Positions 47,559 to 56,134 of a stretch of 64,000 bases of DNA are shown here, one piece after another. The stretch's first letter is position 1. Every line of letters begins with the position of its first letter. The notes below the pieces were generated by a model, which was given only the letters and a program-made list of their open reading frames with translations, ran no database searches and had not been told where the DNA came from. Source of the stretch: Campylobacter concisus (GTDB lineage Bacteria; Campylobacterota; Campylobacteria; Campylobacterales; Campylobacteraceae); the NCBI RefSeq assembly GCF_003048615.2, contig NZ_CP049263.1:1736001-1800000 (forward strand). Direction: 5' to 3'. Position numbers and translations under genes: made by a program.

Positions 47559-48314
47559 ATGCACACAAGATATACATATAAATTTAATGAAGCATATGCA
47601 CTAAATAATATCTCATATAAACCTATGTCTATAAAAGAAGCCTATGATAAAAATAGTACAAATAGCTATTGCTACTATCCAGTAATGATCTATCAAAACT
47701 ATATAAGCCTAAATTTAAATAGACTATTTCTAGGAGCTAATATAAGTAGTGGAGGACTAGACTATAACTCATTTATATACTATGACATAGACCATAAGAA
47801 AAACAAACTATCTTTTAACCTAGCCTCTAAACTAGCACTAAATAACCTTAGTGCCTATCTATGCTTAGATGAGCTAAGAGGAGCTGGCAATGAGATAGAT
47901 GCAAGGTATTTTAACTATGCTAGAAGTAGATACACTGAATCTGATGTAGAGATAAGGGAGCTAAATTTGGATGTTAGAGAGGAAGATGAGATATATAATA
48001 ATTATAAGGATAATGCATTGCCAAATAAAGCAGCAGGCAAACCAAAATATCCAATAGATGCCTATCAAGAAGCTGCAAAGATTATATATATGCTTAGACT
48101 AGGAATTTTTAATACAAACTATGGCAATACTCATCACAACCTCTCAAGAGAGCTTGTAGAGGCTCTTGATATTATAGGAAACAATAACATCAAGGGTATA
48201 TATGTGGGGTGTAAGATAGAACACGGAAAAAGAACTAAAGAAACGATACCCCCAAGACTTGTCGGTCGTCTAGCTACCACCATAGTAATGGAAGATGGTC
48301 TTTATATAGGATAA
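47559..48314 (+). pseudogene. 5'-truncated copy of the 1265-residue gene (last 251 codons)
   Basis: The 251-residue translation is identical to residues 1015-1265 of the protein at 42322. The upstream match fades within a few codons ('KNYNEIM' here, 'ENYNEIM' there). No RBS precedes the first Met, and the in-frame upstream sequence is unrelated. It is a by-product of the tandem duplication. It may still be translated as a C-terminal module, which cannot be excluded. Confidence 0.8.
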
Positions 48315-49679
48315 GATATGAAGAAGATAATATTTATAACTTTAGCTATCTTAATGGTAATAGCCTTGGCGCTGTTTATCAATAAAGAAAAAACAATGAA
48401 TAAAGGAAATTTAATGAGTAATAGTAATACATATACGGTTATAGCTCCGAATGGAGAAGAGGTTTGGTTTGACAAAAATACAAATTTAATTGTGTCTAAA
48501 ACTAAAGATGACAATACTACAAAGTATTTTGAAGAAAAATCTAAAATGCTCCTTGAAGCCCGCTCCATCCTAGACTCATCTCCATATAAAAACTATAAAC
48601 CACTATACTATAACCCTAAACCAAACTCTCTAGGTCAAACAGATTATCTATCATTTAAACCATGGCTAGATATTAGTTATAAAGCAAGCTCAAACAAACT
48701 ATCACCTTGGACTAAAACAGAAAAAGCCTACTATGAAAGTTTAAAAGATAAGAGAGATAGATATATCTATCTAGTAAAAAGAAGCAATCTAAAATGCACT
48801 ATGATAGATATACCAGATGATGCCATAGGTAGAGTGGATAGCAATGGCAAACTAACAAAGCCAGAATACACTGAAATTTATGATGAAGTAAATGCCCATA
48901 AAGGGACATTAAAATCAATGCTCTTTTCAGCAGAGTGGGGAATGTGTGCTGGCATACTTGGAAATCCTATGGGGTTTTCATATGGAAATGAAGCAGGTTT
49001 TAAAGCAAGAGGATTTCAAAGAATTTTTTTAGCAGCCCAGTTAGGAGTAGTAAAAGCTTTAAAATTTTTAGGTGATTTATTTGAACGCTCTCCTTATAAT
49101 GTAGGCTTAAACAAAAATTTACAAATGGCAGAAGAGTTTAGAAAACTAGCTAAAAATCCCCCACTAGATGAATATGGAATGATACCTTATCTGGATGAGA
49201 TAGTAGGAAGCTATTTCGTGATGGATTTTAATAGAAACGGTGTAGTGATTAACCCTACAGGTTCAATGCATAGAGTTTTAAGAGAGCTTGTAGAAGACAA
49301 AGGCAAACTACTAGACCCTAGAGATCTTGACGCAAACGAGACTACAAGGGAGGAATTTATCTCTTATGTTAAAAAAGAACTGCCAGAATATGCAGAGATT
49401 TTTTCTGAAAAAGGCTATCCTGCTAATTACGAAGATAGAGATATAGATCTCTACATCGACTCCACCCTCCTAGAAGCTAAAATAATGTCCCTAACCCCAC
49501 CAGAGGGATATCCAAATGCACCATACTACAACACACCAGAAGAGCTAACAAGACTATATGAGGCTGGTAAATTAGATAAAAAGCTAAATCCTCTAACACC
49601 AGTGATGTATAGAGATAGCTTCCCAGAAGATCTTAGGCAAAAGATATTAAGCTATGCCAAAGAGCATAATATAAAGGAT
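47559..49679 (+). repeat. Tandem duplication, unit 2
   Basis: This is the second copy of 45364-47493. It is 9 bases shorter because of changes in the central part of the 454-residue gene; elsewhere the alignment is gap-free at an offset of 2195. Confidence 0.9.
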
Positions 49680-49682
49680 TGA
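48318..49682 (+). CDS. Membrane-anchored protein of unknown function, copy 2 (central segment diverged)
   Basis: This 454-residue paralogue of the protein at 46123 is identical over residues 1-166, including the transmembrane helix, and almost identical from about residue 280 to the end. Residues about 201-267 differ strongly: 'CAGILGNPMGFSYGNEAGFKA' replaces 'CAGILGDVTGFVGGVGLGYAG', and 'VVKALKFLGDLFERSPYNVGLNK' replaces the parallel stretch. That pattern fits recombination or selection acting on one specificity-type segment. Function unknown; it ends 115 bases before tssJ. Confidence 0.62.
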   Translation: MKKIIFITLAILMVIALALFINKEKTMNKGNLMSNSNTYTVIAPNGEEVWFDKNTNLIVSKTKDDNTTKYFEEKSKMLLEARSILDSSPYKNYKPLYYNPKPNSLGQTDYLSFKPWLDISYKASSNKLSPWTKTEKAYYESLKDKRDRYIYLVKRSNLKCTMIDIPDDAIGRVDSNGKLTKPEYTEIYDEVNAHKGTLKSMLFSAEWGMCAGILGNPMGFSYGNEAGFKARGFQRIFLAAQLGVVKALKFLGDLFERSPYNVGLNKNLQMAEEFRKLAKNPPLDEYGMIPYLDEIVGSYFVMDFNRNGVVINPTGSMHRVLRELVEDKGKLLDPRDLDANETTREEFISYVKKELPEYAEIFSEKGYPANYEDRDIDLYIDSTLLEAKIMSLTPPEGYPNAPYYNTPEELTRLYEAGKLDKKLNPLTPVMYRDSFPEDLRQKILSYAKEHNIKD

Positions 49683-49797
49683 TTAACGCTCATTAAAGTT
49701 TTATTTAAGAACATTGATTTTAAAATAAGTTTCTTCTAAAATAATTTTAGATAGAATTACATAAAAATAATATTATTAACGTGAGGTAAAGGAAACC

Positions 49798-50265
49798 ATG
49801 AAGAAAACGTTTAAATTTCTTTGTTCTTTAATTTTTATGCTATTTATCGCAGGATGTGCAAAAGATCTTATCATAAGCAACACTCCAAATTCAAACTTAA
49901 ACTACCACGGTGACAACGTGCCAGTGACTATCATTGCTTACAAGCTGAAAGATGTGGCAAAATTTCAGCAAGCTAGCATAGTTGATCTAGCTGAGAAAAA
50001 TGGCGACATACTTGGTCAAGATAAGATAGACTCGATAAAAACGCAAATTCAGCCAAACACAAACAGATACGCTTTTACAAATGTCGATCCAGACGAAGTG
50101 CCATACGTAGGCATTTTGGTGCTTTATGCTGATCAAAGCAAGACAAATATCAAAGCTTACAAATCAACAAAAGAAGCAAAAGAGAAAAATATAGTTTTTG
50201 AGATAACTAAAAATGGCGTAAATACCATAGACGCTAGCAGCTCTAAGATCCAAGCAAGCAAATAA
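49798..50265 (+). CDS. tssJ: T6SS outer-membrane lipoprotein TssJ
   Basis: This 155-residue lipoprotein has a signal peptide ending IAGC (Cys20) and a small beta-sandwich of the TssJ type ('VPVTIIAYKLKDVAKFQQAS', 'YVGILVLYAD'). TssJ anchors the TssM-TssL membrane complex to the outer membrane. The RBS is GTAAAGGAAA. It is the first structural gene of the T6SS cluster and overlaps nothing; tssK starts 1 base after its stop. Confidence 0.85.
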   Translation: MKKTFKFLCSLIFMLFIAGCAKDLIISNTPNSNLNYHGDNVPVTIIAYKLKDVAKFQQASIVDLAEKNGDILGQDKIDSIKTQIQPNTNRYAFTNVDPDEVPYVGILVLYADQSKTNIKAYKSTKEAKEKNIVFEITKNGVNTIDASSSKIQASK

Positions 50266-50266
50266 A

Positions 50267-51661
50267 ATGTCTGATAAACTAAAAGTTGTCTGGTACAACG
50301 GGATGAACGTTGATAAGGTTCATTTCGAGCAGCAAGAGAGGTATTTTGAGAGAAATTTAAACCTAAAAACCGTCTCGTCTTTTTCAAATTTGTATGGAGT
50401 TTTGGAGCTTGAGATCTCAAGCGAGCTTTTGCTTCAAGGCAAGATAGGGCTAAATAAAATTTCTTGTATCTCGCAAGATGGTACGATATTTAACGCCCCA
50501 GATCAAGACGACCTACCAGAGCCTCTTGAGATAAGCCCTAGCGAGCTAAATTCTGCCGTCATTGTACTAAAGCTACCAGTTAGCTCAGGGCTTGTTGATG
50601 TTAGCTTGCAAAACAACCTGCCAAACCTAAAATTTACAGCTAAACAAGCGCTCATTAGCTCAAGAGTGCATGATGAAGCTAACAACGATATTTTGAACGA
50701 GCTAGATGACAAAGACGACTTTGAGCTTTCGTCTGCTTTTACGCAGGATAAAGAAAATTTGATCCTAGCAAGCCAAAGATCGGCCCTAGGAGTGCTTGGC
50801 TCAAAGACGCCTTATGAGCTTAGCGTGCCTATTTGTAGGATAAAAAACATAGATCTAAACAAGCAAATAACGCTTGATGAGAAATTTATCCCAACTTGCA
50901 TCGATATCAGTAAAAATTTTTTCATCACTAGCTTTATAGATGAGTTTAGCTTTGCTACAAAGCAGCACCAAGAGAGCTATACTGGGCTTTTAGGCGGTAT
51001 AGATCAGGCGAAAAATAGGCTTGATATTTCAACATATTTGACGCTAAATATGTTGAAAAAATGGCACTTGATATTCTCATATCTTTTCAAAAGAGACAAA
51101 ATTCATCCAGAGTATCTATATGAAAAGCTAGTTGATTTTCAAGCTGATCTGCTAGCCCTAAGTCACGATGATAGTTTTAGCGAATTTATAGCTTATGATC
51201 ACAACAACTTAAGTCAAACTTTCGTACCGTTAATAAACAATCTTAGGCTTTTGTTCTCGCATATCTTGTCGCCAAAATACGTCATGGCGCAGATTGTTAA
51301 AAACAATCACGGCTTTTTTGACTGCGTCTTTGATAACCCAAGCATCATAGAAAACTCAGAAATTTACTTTGCTATCCATAGCGATACAAAAAATGAGTAC
51401 CTGCTTAAAAATTTCAAAGAGCAGTGCAAAATCCACACCCAATCAAACATCAAAAGTATCGTATCATCGCAGCTTCGCGGCATAAACGTAGAGCAAATTT
51501 CAGCTATACCTAGTACATTGCCAAAGCTAAATGACTATATCTACTACAAGATCGATAAAAAAGATGAAATTTTCAAAAGCTTCGCAAATCAAAGCGTTAT
51601 TAGCGTCTATATAACAGCAAATTTATCAAACGCTGACATTAAGATGTGGGCTTTATTATAA
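50267..51661 (+). CDS. tssK: T6SS baseplate-membrane connector TssK
   Basis: This 464-residue protein of TssK length begins with the family's 'KVVWYNGMNVDKVHFEQQERYFERNL' region, the segment that contacts the baseplate wedges. The C-terminal domain carries 'IYYKIDKKDEIFKSFANQ' and 'SVYITANL', typical of the receptor-binding-like end that docks on TssL/TssM. It is cytoplasmic. It follows tssJ at once and precedes tssL by 9 bases. Confidence 0.9.
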   Translation: MSDKLKVVWYNGMNVDKVHFEQQERYFERNLNLKTVSSFSNLYGVLELEISSELLLQGKIGLNKISCISQDGTIFNAPDQDDLPEPLEISPSELNSAVIVLKLPVSSGLVDVSLQNNLPNLKFTAKQALISSRVHDEANNDILNELDDKDDFELSSAFTQDKENLILASQRSALGVLGSKTPYELSVPICRIKNIDLNKQITLDEKFIPTCIDISKNFFITSFIDEFSFATKQHQESYTGLLGGIDQAKNRLDISTYLTLNMLKKWHLIFSYLFKRDKIHPEYLYEKLVDFQADLLALSHDDSFSEFIAYDHNNLSQTFVPLINNLRLLFSHILSPKYVMAQIVKNNHGFFDCVFDNPSIIENSEIYFAIHSDTKNEYLLKNFKEQCKIHTQSNIKSIVSSQLRGINVEQISAIPSTLPKLNDYIYYKIDKKDEIFKSFANQSVISVYITANLSNADIKMWALL

Positions 51662-51670
51662 GGATAAAAA

Positions 51671-52435
51671 ATGAGTGAAAATCAAAATGACATTTCAGTT
51701 TTAAGCCAGACAAAGCTTCTAGGACTTGGCGCAAATCCTGCCCTAGATCATGTGCTACCACTACTTCTTTTGGCAAACAGAGTATCAAAACTGCAAAATT
51801 TTTCACAAAGTGAGATGCAAAATTTACGTGAAAAGCTGATAAATGATATATTAAGCACCACTTCAAAGATCTCAAATTTGGGCATTTATGAAGAGGATGA
51901 CATCATTAGGCTTAGATATTGCCTTTGCGTTTTCATCGATGAGAGCTTGCTTAAAAATGAAATTTTTATGAACAGTTTTTGGGCGAACAACACCTTAACA
52001 ACAAGATTTTTCAACGAAAATTTAGGTGGCAACAAATTCTTTGGCATCATGGATAAATGGTTTGAAAACGTTGGCAAAAACAAGGACTTTTTAGAGTTTA
52101 TCTACGCTTGTTTGGTGCTTGGCTACAAGGGCAAGTACGAAGCGCAGGAAGATTGCAATGAGAAAATTTCATACCTTTGTGAAAATATAGCCTCAGCCGT
52201 TTCGCCACTTATAAAGGCTGATGAAAATGTATTTGAAAAGAGCTATTTAAAAACTAAAAAGAGAAGCTTTTTTGAGATATTTTCACTAAGACATTTGAAA
52301 TTTTATTTTATCCTTATAGCGCTTATAGCGATTGCAGCTGCGTTTTTATATAGCACCTACTCGATGGATCAAAACAACGTTAAAAACGACAGTGTCTTAA
52401 ATAATAAGATAGAAAATTTTATGGACAAAAAGTAA
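51671..52435 (+). CDS. tssL: T6SS inner-membrane protein TssL (DotU/IcmH family)
   Basis: This 254-residue protein has a cytoplasmic helical domain with 'NPALDHVLPLLLLANRVSKL', 'LRYCLCVFIDESLL' and 'LEFIYACLVLGYKGKYE', the DotU signatures, and a single C-terminal transmembrane helix (about 214-231). It has no peptidoglycan-binding extension, so cell-wall anchoring must come from elsewhere. The RBS is AAGGAT. tssA begins immediately after its stop. Confidence 0.92.
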   Translation: MSENQNDISVLSQTKLLGLGANPALDHVLPLLLLANRVSKLQNFSQSEMQNLREKLINDILSTTSKISNLGIYEEDDIIRLRYCLCVFIDESLLKNEIFMNSFWANNTLTTRFFNENLGGNKFFGIMDKWFENVGKNKDFLEFIYACLVLGYKGKYEAQEDCNEKISYLCENIASAVSPLIKADENVFEKSYLKTKKRSFFEIFSLRHLKFYFILIALIAIAAAFLYSTYSMDQNNVKNDSVLNNKIENFMDKK

Positions 52436-53719
52436 GTGCAAGATAAGTTTTTCAACAAATTTAACGAAAACTTTTCAGAAAAAGAACTCTACATCAGCCT
52501 TATAGACGAGATGTCAAAGTATAAGACTTTGACTCATGATACGATAAAATGGGACTTTGTTTATAGCTCGTCTTTAAAGGCATTAAGCGAATTTAGCCTC
52601 GATGTAAAGCTTTTGAATTTCTTAGCGATCTCTGCTATAAATTTAAACGACAAAGACGCTTTTAAAAGATTAATCAGTGCTTTTTCATTTTTCCTAACTA
52701 CTATAAAACAAGAGCCAAATTTATTAGCAAAAAATGAAAAGCAAGTGCCTGCTAAAAAAAAGATATTTGCCCAAACGATAGAGCTTTTTACGCAAGCTCA
52801 TAGGGACGGTATAAATTTAGACGAAGCGGACGCAAGAGCTTTTAATGAGCTTGTGCCTGAGCTCTCACGTGAGCTTAGCACGCACTTTGACACGCTTTAT
52901 ATAGAAGAGAAAAATGAGCAAGCTCAAAGAGTAGAGGAGCCAAAGCAGCAGCCGCAAAAGGCAGAACCAAGCTACTCACAAAGTGTCTCTTTTGGCAGTA
53001 GTGATATTAGCACATTTAGCGATAGAGAGTTTAGGGAGTATTTTGTAAATTTATCCATCTCGCTTTTAAAAAATGATATAAAAAATTTGACCGCTTACTC
53101 GCTTATTTTTGAGGCGATGTGGGGCAGGATCAAGGCTTTGCCAGTTAGCAGCGAGCAAGTGACGCAGATACGCTATCCTGATGAAAATTTGATCTTACTT
53201 TTTAAAAATATGAAAGAAGCAAACCTTGGTAATTTAGAGAAATTTATAAGAAATTTAGCTCTTAATCCATTTTGGATAGATGGCGTTAGGATATTTTGTG
53301 AGTTTTTAAGATCATCTGGACTAAGCGAGCAAAGCGAACTAGTTTCTAATATGACTTTAAATTTCATAGAAAAATTTTCAGATATGAAAAAGCTTAAATT
53401 TCAAAGTGAAGAGGCATTTTTCAGCGAAGAGAGTGCTAAATTTTTTAGTAAAAAAGAGAGTACAAATTTTATCTCTAGTGATGAAATGAAAAAAGATATG
53501 AGCTTTGAAGAGCTGATAAAAGCCCTTGATAGAAGCAAATATACAACAAATTCGCAAAGTGAGCTTAGCTTTTTGTTAGAGCTTTCCAAAATTTTTACAA
53601 GCCAAGGCATGGACAACAACGCAAAAGTTGTATATTCGCAAATAGTTAAATTTATAGAAAACACCGAGCTTAAGGATTATTTGTCAGATATTTATATAAA
53701 GGCAAAAACATTTTTGTGA
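52436..53719 (+). CDS. tssA: T6SS TssA (ImpA family)
   Basis: This 427-residue protein starts with GTG right after the tssL TAA. An ImpA-type N-terminal domain (about 10-110, 'LYISLIDEMSKYKTLTHDTIKWDFVYSSSLKALSEF') is followed by a Gln/Glu/Pro-rich linker (about 160-185) and a helical C-terminal region (about 200-427). TssA primes and caps sheath and tube assembly. The C-terminal type (short or long) cannot be assigned by eye. It is the last gene of the tssJKLA group. Confidence 0.82.
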   Translation: MQDKFFNKFNENFSEKELYISLIDEMSKYKTLTHDTIKWDFVYSSSLKALSEFSLDVKLLNFLAISAINLNDKDAFKRLISAFSFFLTTIKQEPNLLAKNEKQVPAKKKIFAQTIELFTQAHRDGINLDEADARAFNELVPELSRELSTHFDTLYIEEKNEQAQRVEEPKQQPQKAEPSYSQSVSFGSSDISTFSDREFREYFVNLSISLLKNDIKNLTAYSLIFEAMWGRIKALPVSSEQVTQIRYPDENLILLFKNMKEANLGNLEKFIRNLALNPFWIDGVRIFCEFLRSSGLSEQSELVSNMTLNFIEKFSDMKKLKFQSEEAFFSEESAKFFSKKESTNFISSDEMKKDMSFEELIKALDRSKYTTNSQSELSFLLELSKIFTSQGMDNNAKVVYSQIVKFIENTELKDYLSDIYIKAKTFL

Positions 53720-53759
53720 TAAAATATGTTTTTTTAAAACTTCTTTAATTTTATTTAAT

Positions 53760-53765
53760 TATAAT
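53760..53765 (+). promoter_or_regulatory. -10 box of the tssBCEFG group
   Basis: TATAAT lies 35-40 bases before tssB in the 80-base gap after tssA, preceded by T-rich runs (TTTAATTTTATTTAAT), as is usual for Campylobacter promoters. Confidence 0.6.
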
Positions 53766-53799
53766 TCTTAAATCATTTACTCAAAAAAAGGATGTTATT

Positions 53800-54285
53800 A
53801 TGGCAGAGAATTCAATCCCACCAAAAGAACGTATAAACATTGTTTATAGAACCAAAACAAACAACCAAGAAGCAGACGTTGAGCTTCCATTAAAGCTGAT
53901 GGTAGTTTCAAATTTAACTGGTGAAAACCAAACTCCACTTGAAGATCGCGAAGTTGTCTCTATAAATAAGATAAATTTCGATCAAGTTATGAAAAGTTTA
54001 GACATTCATACTGAATTTTCAGTGAAAAATAGACTAAATTCTGGTAGCGAAGATCTAAATATCGATCTAAATTTTGAAAGCATTCAAGACTTCAATCCAG
54101 ACAATATCATCAACCAAGTCCCTGAGCTAAAAAAGCTATTGCAGCTTAGAAAAGCTTTAGTTGCGTTAAAAGGACCTATGGGCAATATGCCTGATTTTAG
54201 AAAAGCGGTTTTAGAGGCTATTAAGGATGAAGATAGTAGAAAACAGCTTCTTTTAGAGCTTAAAGACGAAAAAGATAAGGAATAA
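53800..54285 (+). CDS. tssB: T6SS contractile sheath small subunit TssB
   Basis: This 161-residue protein of TssB/VipA length has the opening 'SIPPKERINIVYRTKTNNQEADVELPLKLMVVSNL', the typical 'LEDREVVSINKINFDQVMKSLD', and 'LNFESIQDFNPDNIINQVPELKKLL'. It pairs with TssC to form the sheath. AAAAAAGGATG precedes the ATG. tssC starts 2 bases after its stop. Confidence 0.96.
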   Translation: MAENSIPPKERINIVYRTKTNNQEADVELPLKLMVVSNLTGENQTPLEDREVVSINKINFDQVMKSLDIHTEFSVKNRLNSGSEDLNIDLNFESIQDFNPDNIINQVPELKKLLQLRKALVALKGPMGNMPDFRKAVLEAIKDEDSRKQLLLELKDEKDKE

Positions 54286-54287
54286 AA

Positions 54288-55736
54288 ATGTCTGAAACTA
54301 AAGTAAAAACTCCTATCATTGAAAGCATAATGCAAAGGAGCAAATATACAAAAGATGATGAAAGTTATAGCGTAGTAAAGCAAGGAGTTGCCGAGTTTAT
54401 CTCAAATATCATCACAACAAACAATGCTGAAGAGAAGATAAACAAGCTTGCACTTGATGAGATGATAGCTCATATAGACACGCTTTTATCAGCTCAGATG
54501 GATGAAATTTTACACAACAAATCTTTCCAAGAGCTAGAGTCTACTTGGCGTGGCATTAGATTTTTGGTTGAGAGAACAAATTTCAACGAAAACGTAAAGA
54601 TCGACCTTTTAGACGCTACAAAAGAAGAAATTTTAGATGACTTTGAAAACAATCTAGATATAACTCAAAGCACACTTTATAAGCAAATTTACTCAGCTGA
54701 ATATGGTCAATTTGGTGGTGAGCCAGTTGGCGCGATAGTTGCTGACTACGAGCTAGATAAGTCAAATCAAGACATGACTTTCTTAAACAAAATGTCATCA
54801 ATTGCAGCGATGAGCCACTCTCCGCTTCTAACTTCGCTATCTTCTAAATTCTTTGGACTTGATAACTTTGGCGAACTTGAAAACATAAAAGATCTAAAGA
54901 GCCTACTTGAAGGTCCTCAATACACAAGATGGAGAACTTTTAGAGAGAACGAAGATGCAAAATATACAGGTTGTATGGTAAATAGATTTCTTACTAGATC
55001 TCCATATATCCCAGAAGATAACCCTATAAAAAGCTTTAACTACCGCGAAAGCGTTGATAAGCACGATGATATGCTATGGGGCAACGGCGCTTATGCGTTT
55101 GCTACAAGACTTACAGAGAGTTTTGCGGACTATAGATGGTGCGGAAATATCATCGGGCCAAAAGGTGGTGGTGCTGTAAAAGACCTACCAACTTACACTT
55201 ATGAAAACTACGGAAGCGTTCAGACAAAAATTCCAACCGAAGTTTTGATCACAGATAGAAGAGAATTTGAGCTTGCAGAAAATGGCTTTATCACACTTAC
55301 GCTAAGACGTGATAGCAACAACGCAGCATTTTTCTCTGCAAACTCAGTGCTAAAACCTAAAGTTTTCCCAAATACTCCAGAAGGCAAAGCTGCCGAGACA
55401 AATTTCAGACTTGGCACACAGCTTCCATATGTATTTTTGATCTCTCGTTTGGCTCACTATCTAAAAGTACTTCAAAGAGAAGAGATCGGTACTTGGAAAG
55501 AGCGCAGTGACGTTGAACGTGGCTTAAATGAGTGGCTAAGACAGTACATCTCAGACCAAGAAAATCCACCAGCTGATGTAAGAAGCAGAAGGCCATTTAG
55601 AAGCGCAAAAGTTATCGTTAGCGATATAGCTGGCGAGCCAGGCTGGTACAAGATAGAGCTTCTAGCTAGACCTCACTTTAAATTTATGGGGGCAAATTTC
55701 GAGCTTTCTTTGGTTGGTAAGCTGGATAAAGAGTAA
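54288..55736 (+). CDS. tssC: T6SS contractile sheath large subunit TssC
   Basis: This 482-residue protein matches TssC/VipB closely: 'SFQELESTWRGIRFLVERTNFNENVKIDLLDATKEE', 'YGQFGGEPVGAIVADYE', 'FAKRFLTR'-like 'MVNRFLTRSPY', 'WGNGAYAFATRL', and the C-terminal 'PGWYKIELLARPHFKFMGANFELSLVGKL'. With TssB it forms the sheath whose contraction drives the Hcp tube. The sheath recycler ClpV is not encoded in this window. Confidence 0.97.
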   Translation: MSETKVKTPIIESIMQRSKYTKDDESYSVVKQGVAEFISNIITTNNAEEKINKLALDEMIAHIDTLLSAQMDEILHNKSFQELESTWRGIRFLVERTNFNENVKIDLLDATKEEILDDFENNLDITQSTLYKQIYSAEYGQFGGEPVGAIVADYELDKSNQDMTFLNKMSSIAAMSHSPLLTSLSSKFFGLDNFGELENIKDLKSLLEGPQYTRWRTFRENEDAKYTGCMVNRFLTRSPYIPEDNPIKSFNYRESVDKHDDMLWGNGAYAFATRLTESFADYRWCGNIIGPKGGGAVKDLPTYTYENYGSVQTKIPTEVLITDRREFELAENGFITLTLRRDSNNAAFFSANSVLKPKVFPNTPEGKAAETNFRLGTQLPYVFLISRLAHYLKVLQREEIGTWKERSDVERGLNEWLRQYISDQENPPADVRSRRPFRSAKVIVSDIAGEPGWYKIELLARPHFKFMGANFELSLVGKLDKE

Positions 55737-55744
55737 ATTTAAGT

Positions 55745-56134
55745 ATGTCGCTGATAGATAAAATTTTATATGAATTTAGTGATGAGTCAAAATTTCGTCC
55801 CTACTTCAAAGATCTAGACAGCGACATCAAAGATCACATCGATACTATCTTAAACTCAAGGCTTGGAAACTACGGCCGTTTAAATGATAGTATCATCGAT
55901 CTTTGGTCGGTCGGGGTCGAGATAAACGAGCTTGGCCATAGACTTGGCATGGCGATATATGAACTAATCACCTCAAACGAAAATAGAATAGAGATAACTT
56001 CTATCGGCTATGATGACTCGCTAAAGCCTTGGCGTATCATCTTTAACATAAACTATAAGCATAAAAACGACAATTTCAAAGAGTATTTGCTAAAGGTTAT
56101 TTTTAAAAACAATAGATATTGTGAGATTTTATAA
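55745..56134 (+). CDS. tssE: T6SS baseplate protein TssE (gp25-like)
   Basis: This 129-residue protein of the gp25/TssE family has 'LNDSIIDLWSVGVEINELGHRLGMAIYELITSNENRIEI' and a C-terminal 'LKPWRIIFNINYK'. It helps nucleate sheath assembly on the baseplate. The canonical EPR motif of phage gp25 is not evident. Its stop shares a base with the tssF start. Confidence 0.85.
   Translation: MSLIDKILYEFSDESKFRPYFKDLDSDIKDHIDTILNSRLGNYGRLNDSIIDLWSVGVEINELGHRLGMAIYELITSNENRIEITSIGYDDSLKPWRIIFNINYKHKNDNFKEYLLKVIFKNNRYCEIL

Noticed and set aside
35771-49682. Transposon or insertion sequence as the cause of the duplications
   Set aside because: No transposase frame, terminal inverted repeats or target-site duplications were seen; homologous recombination between repeats explains the pattern.
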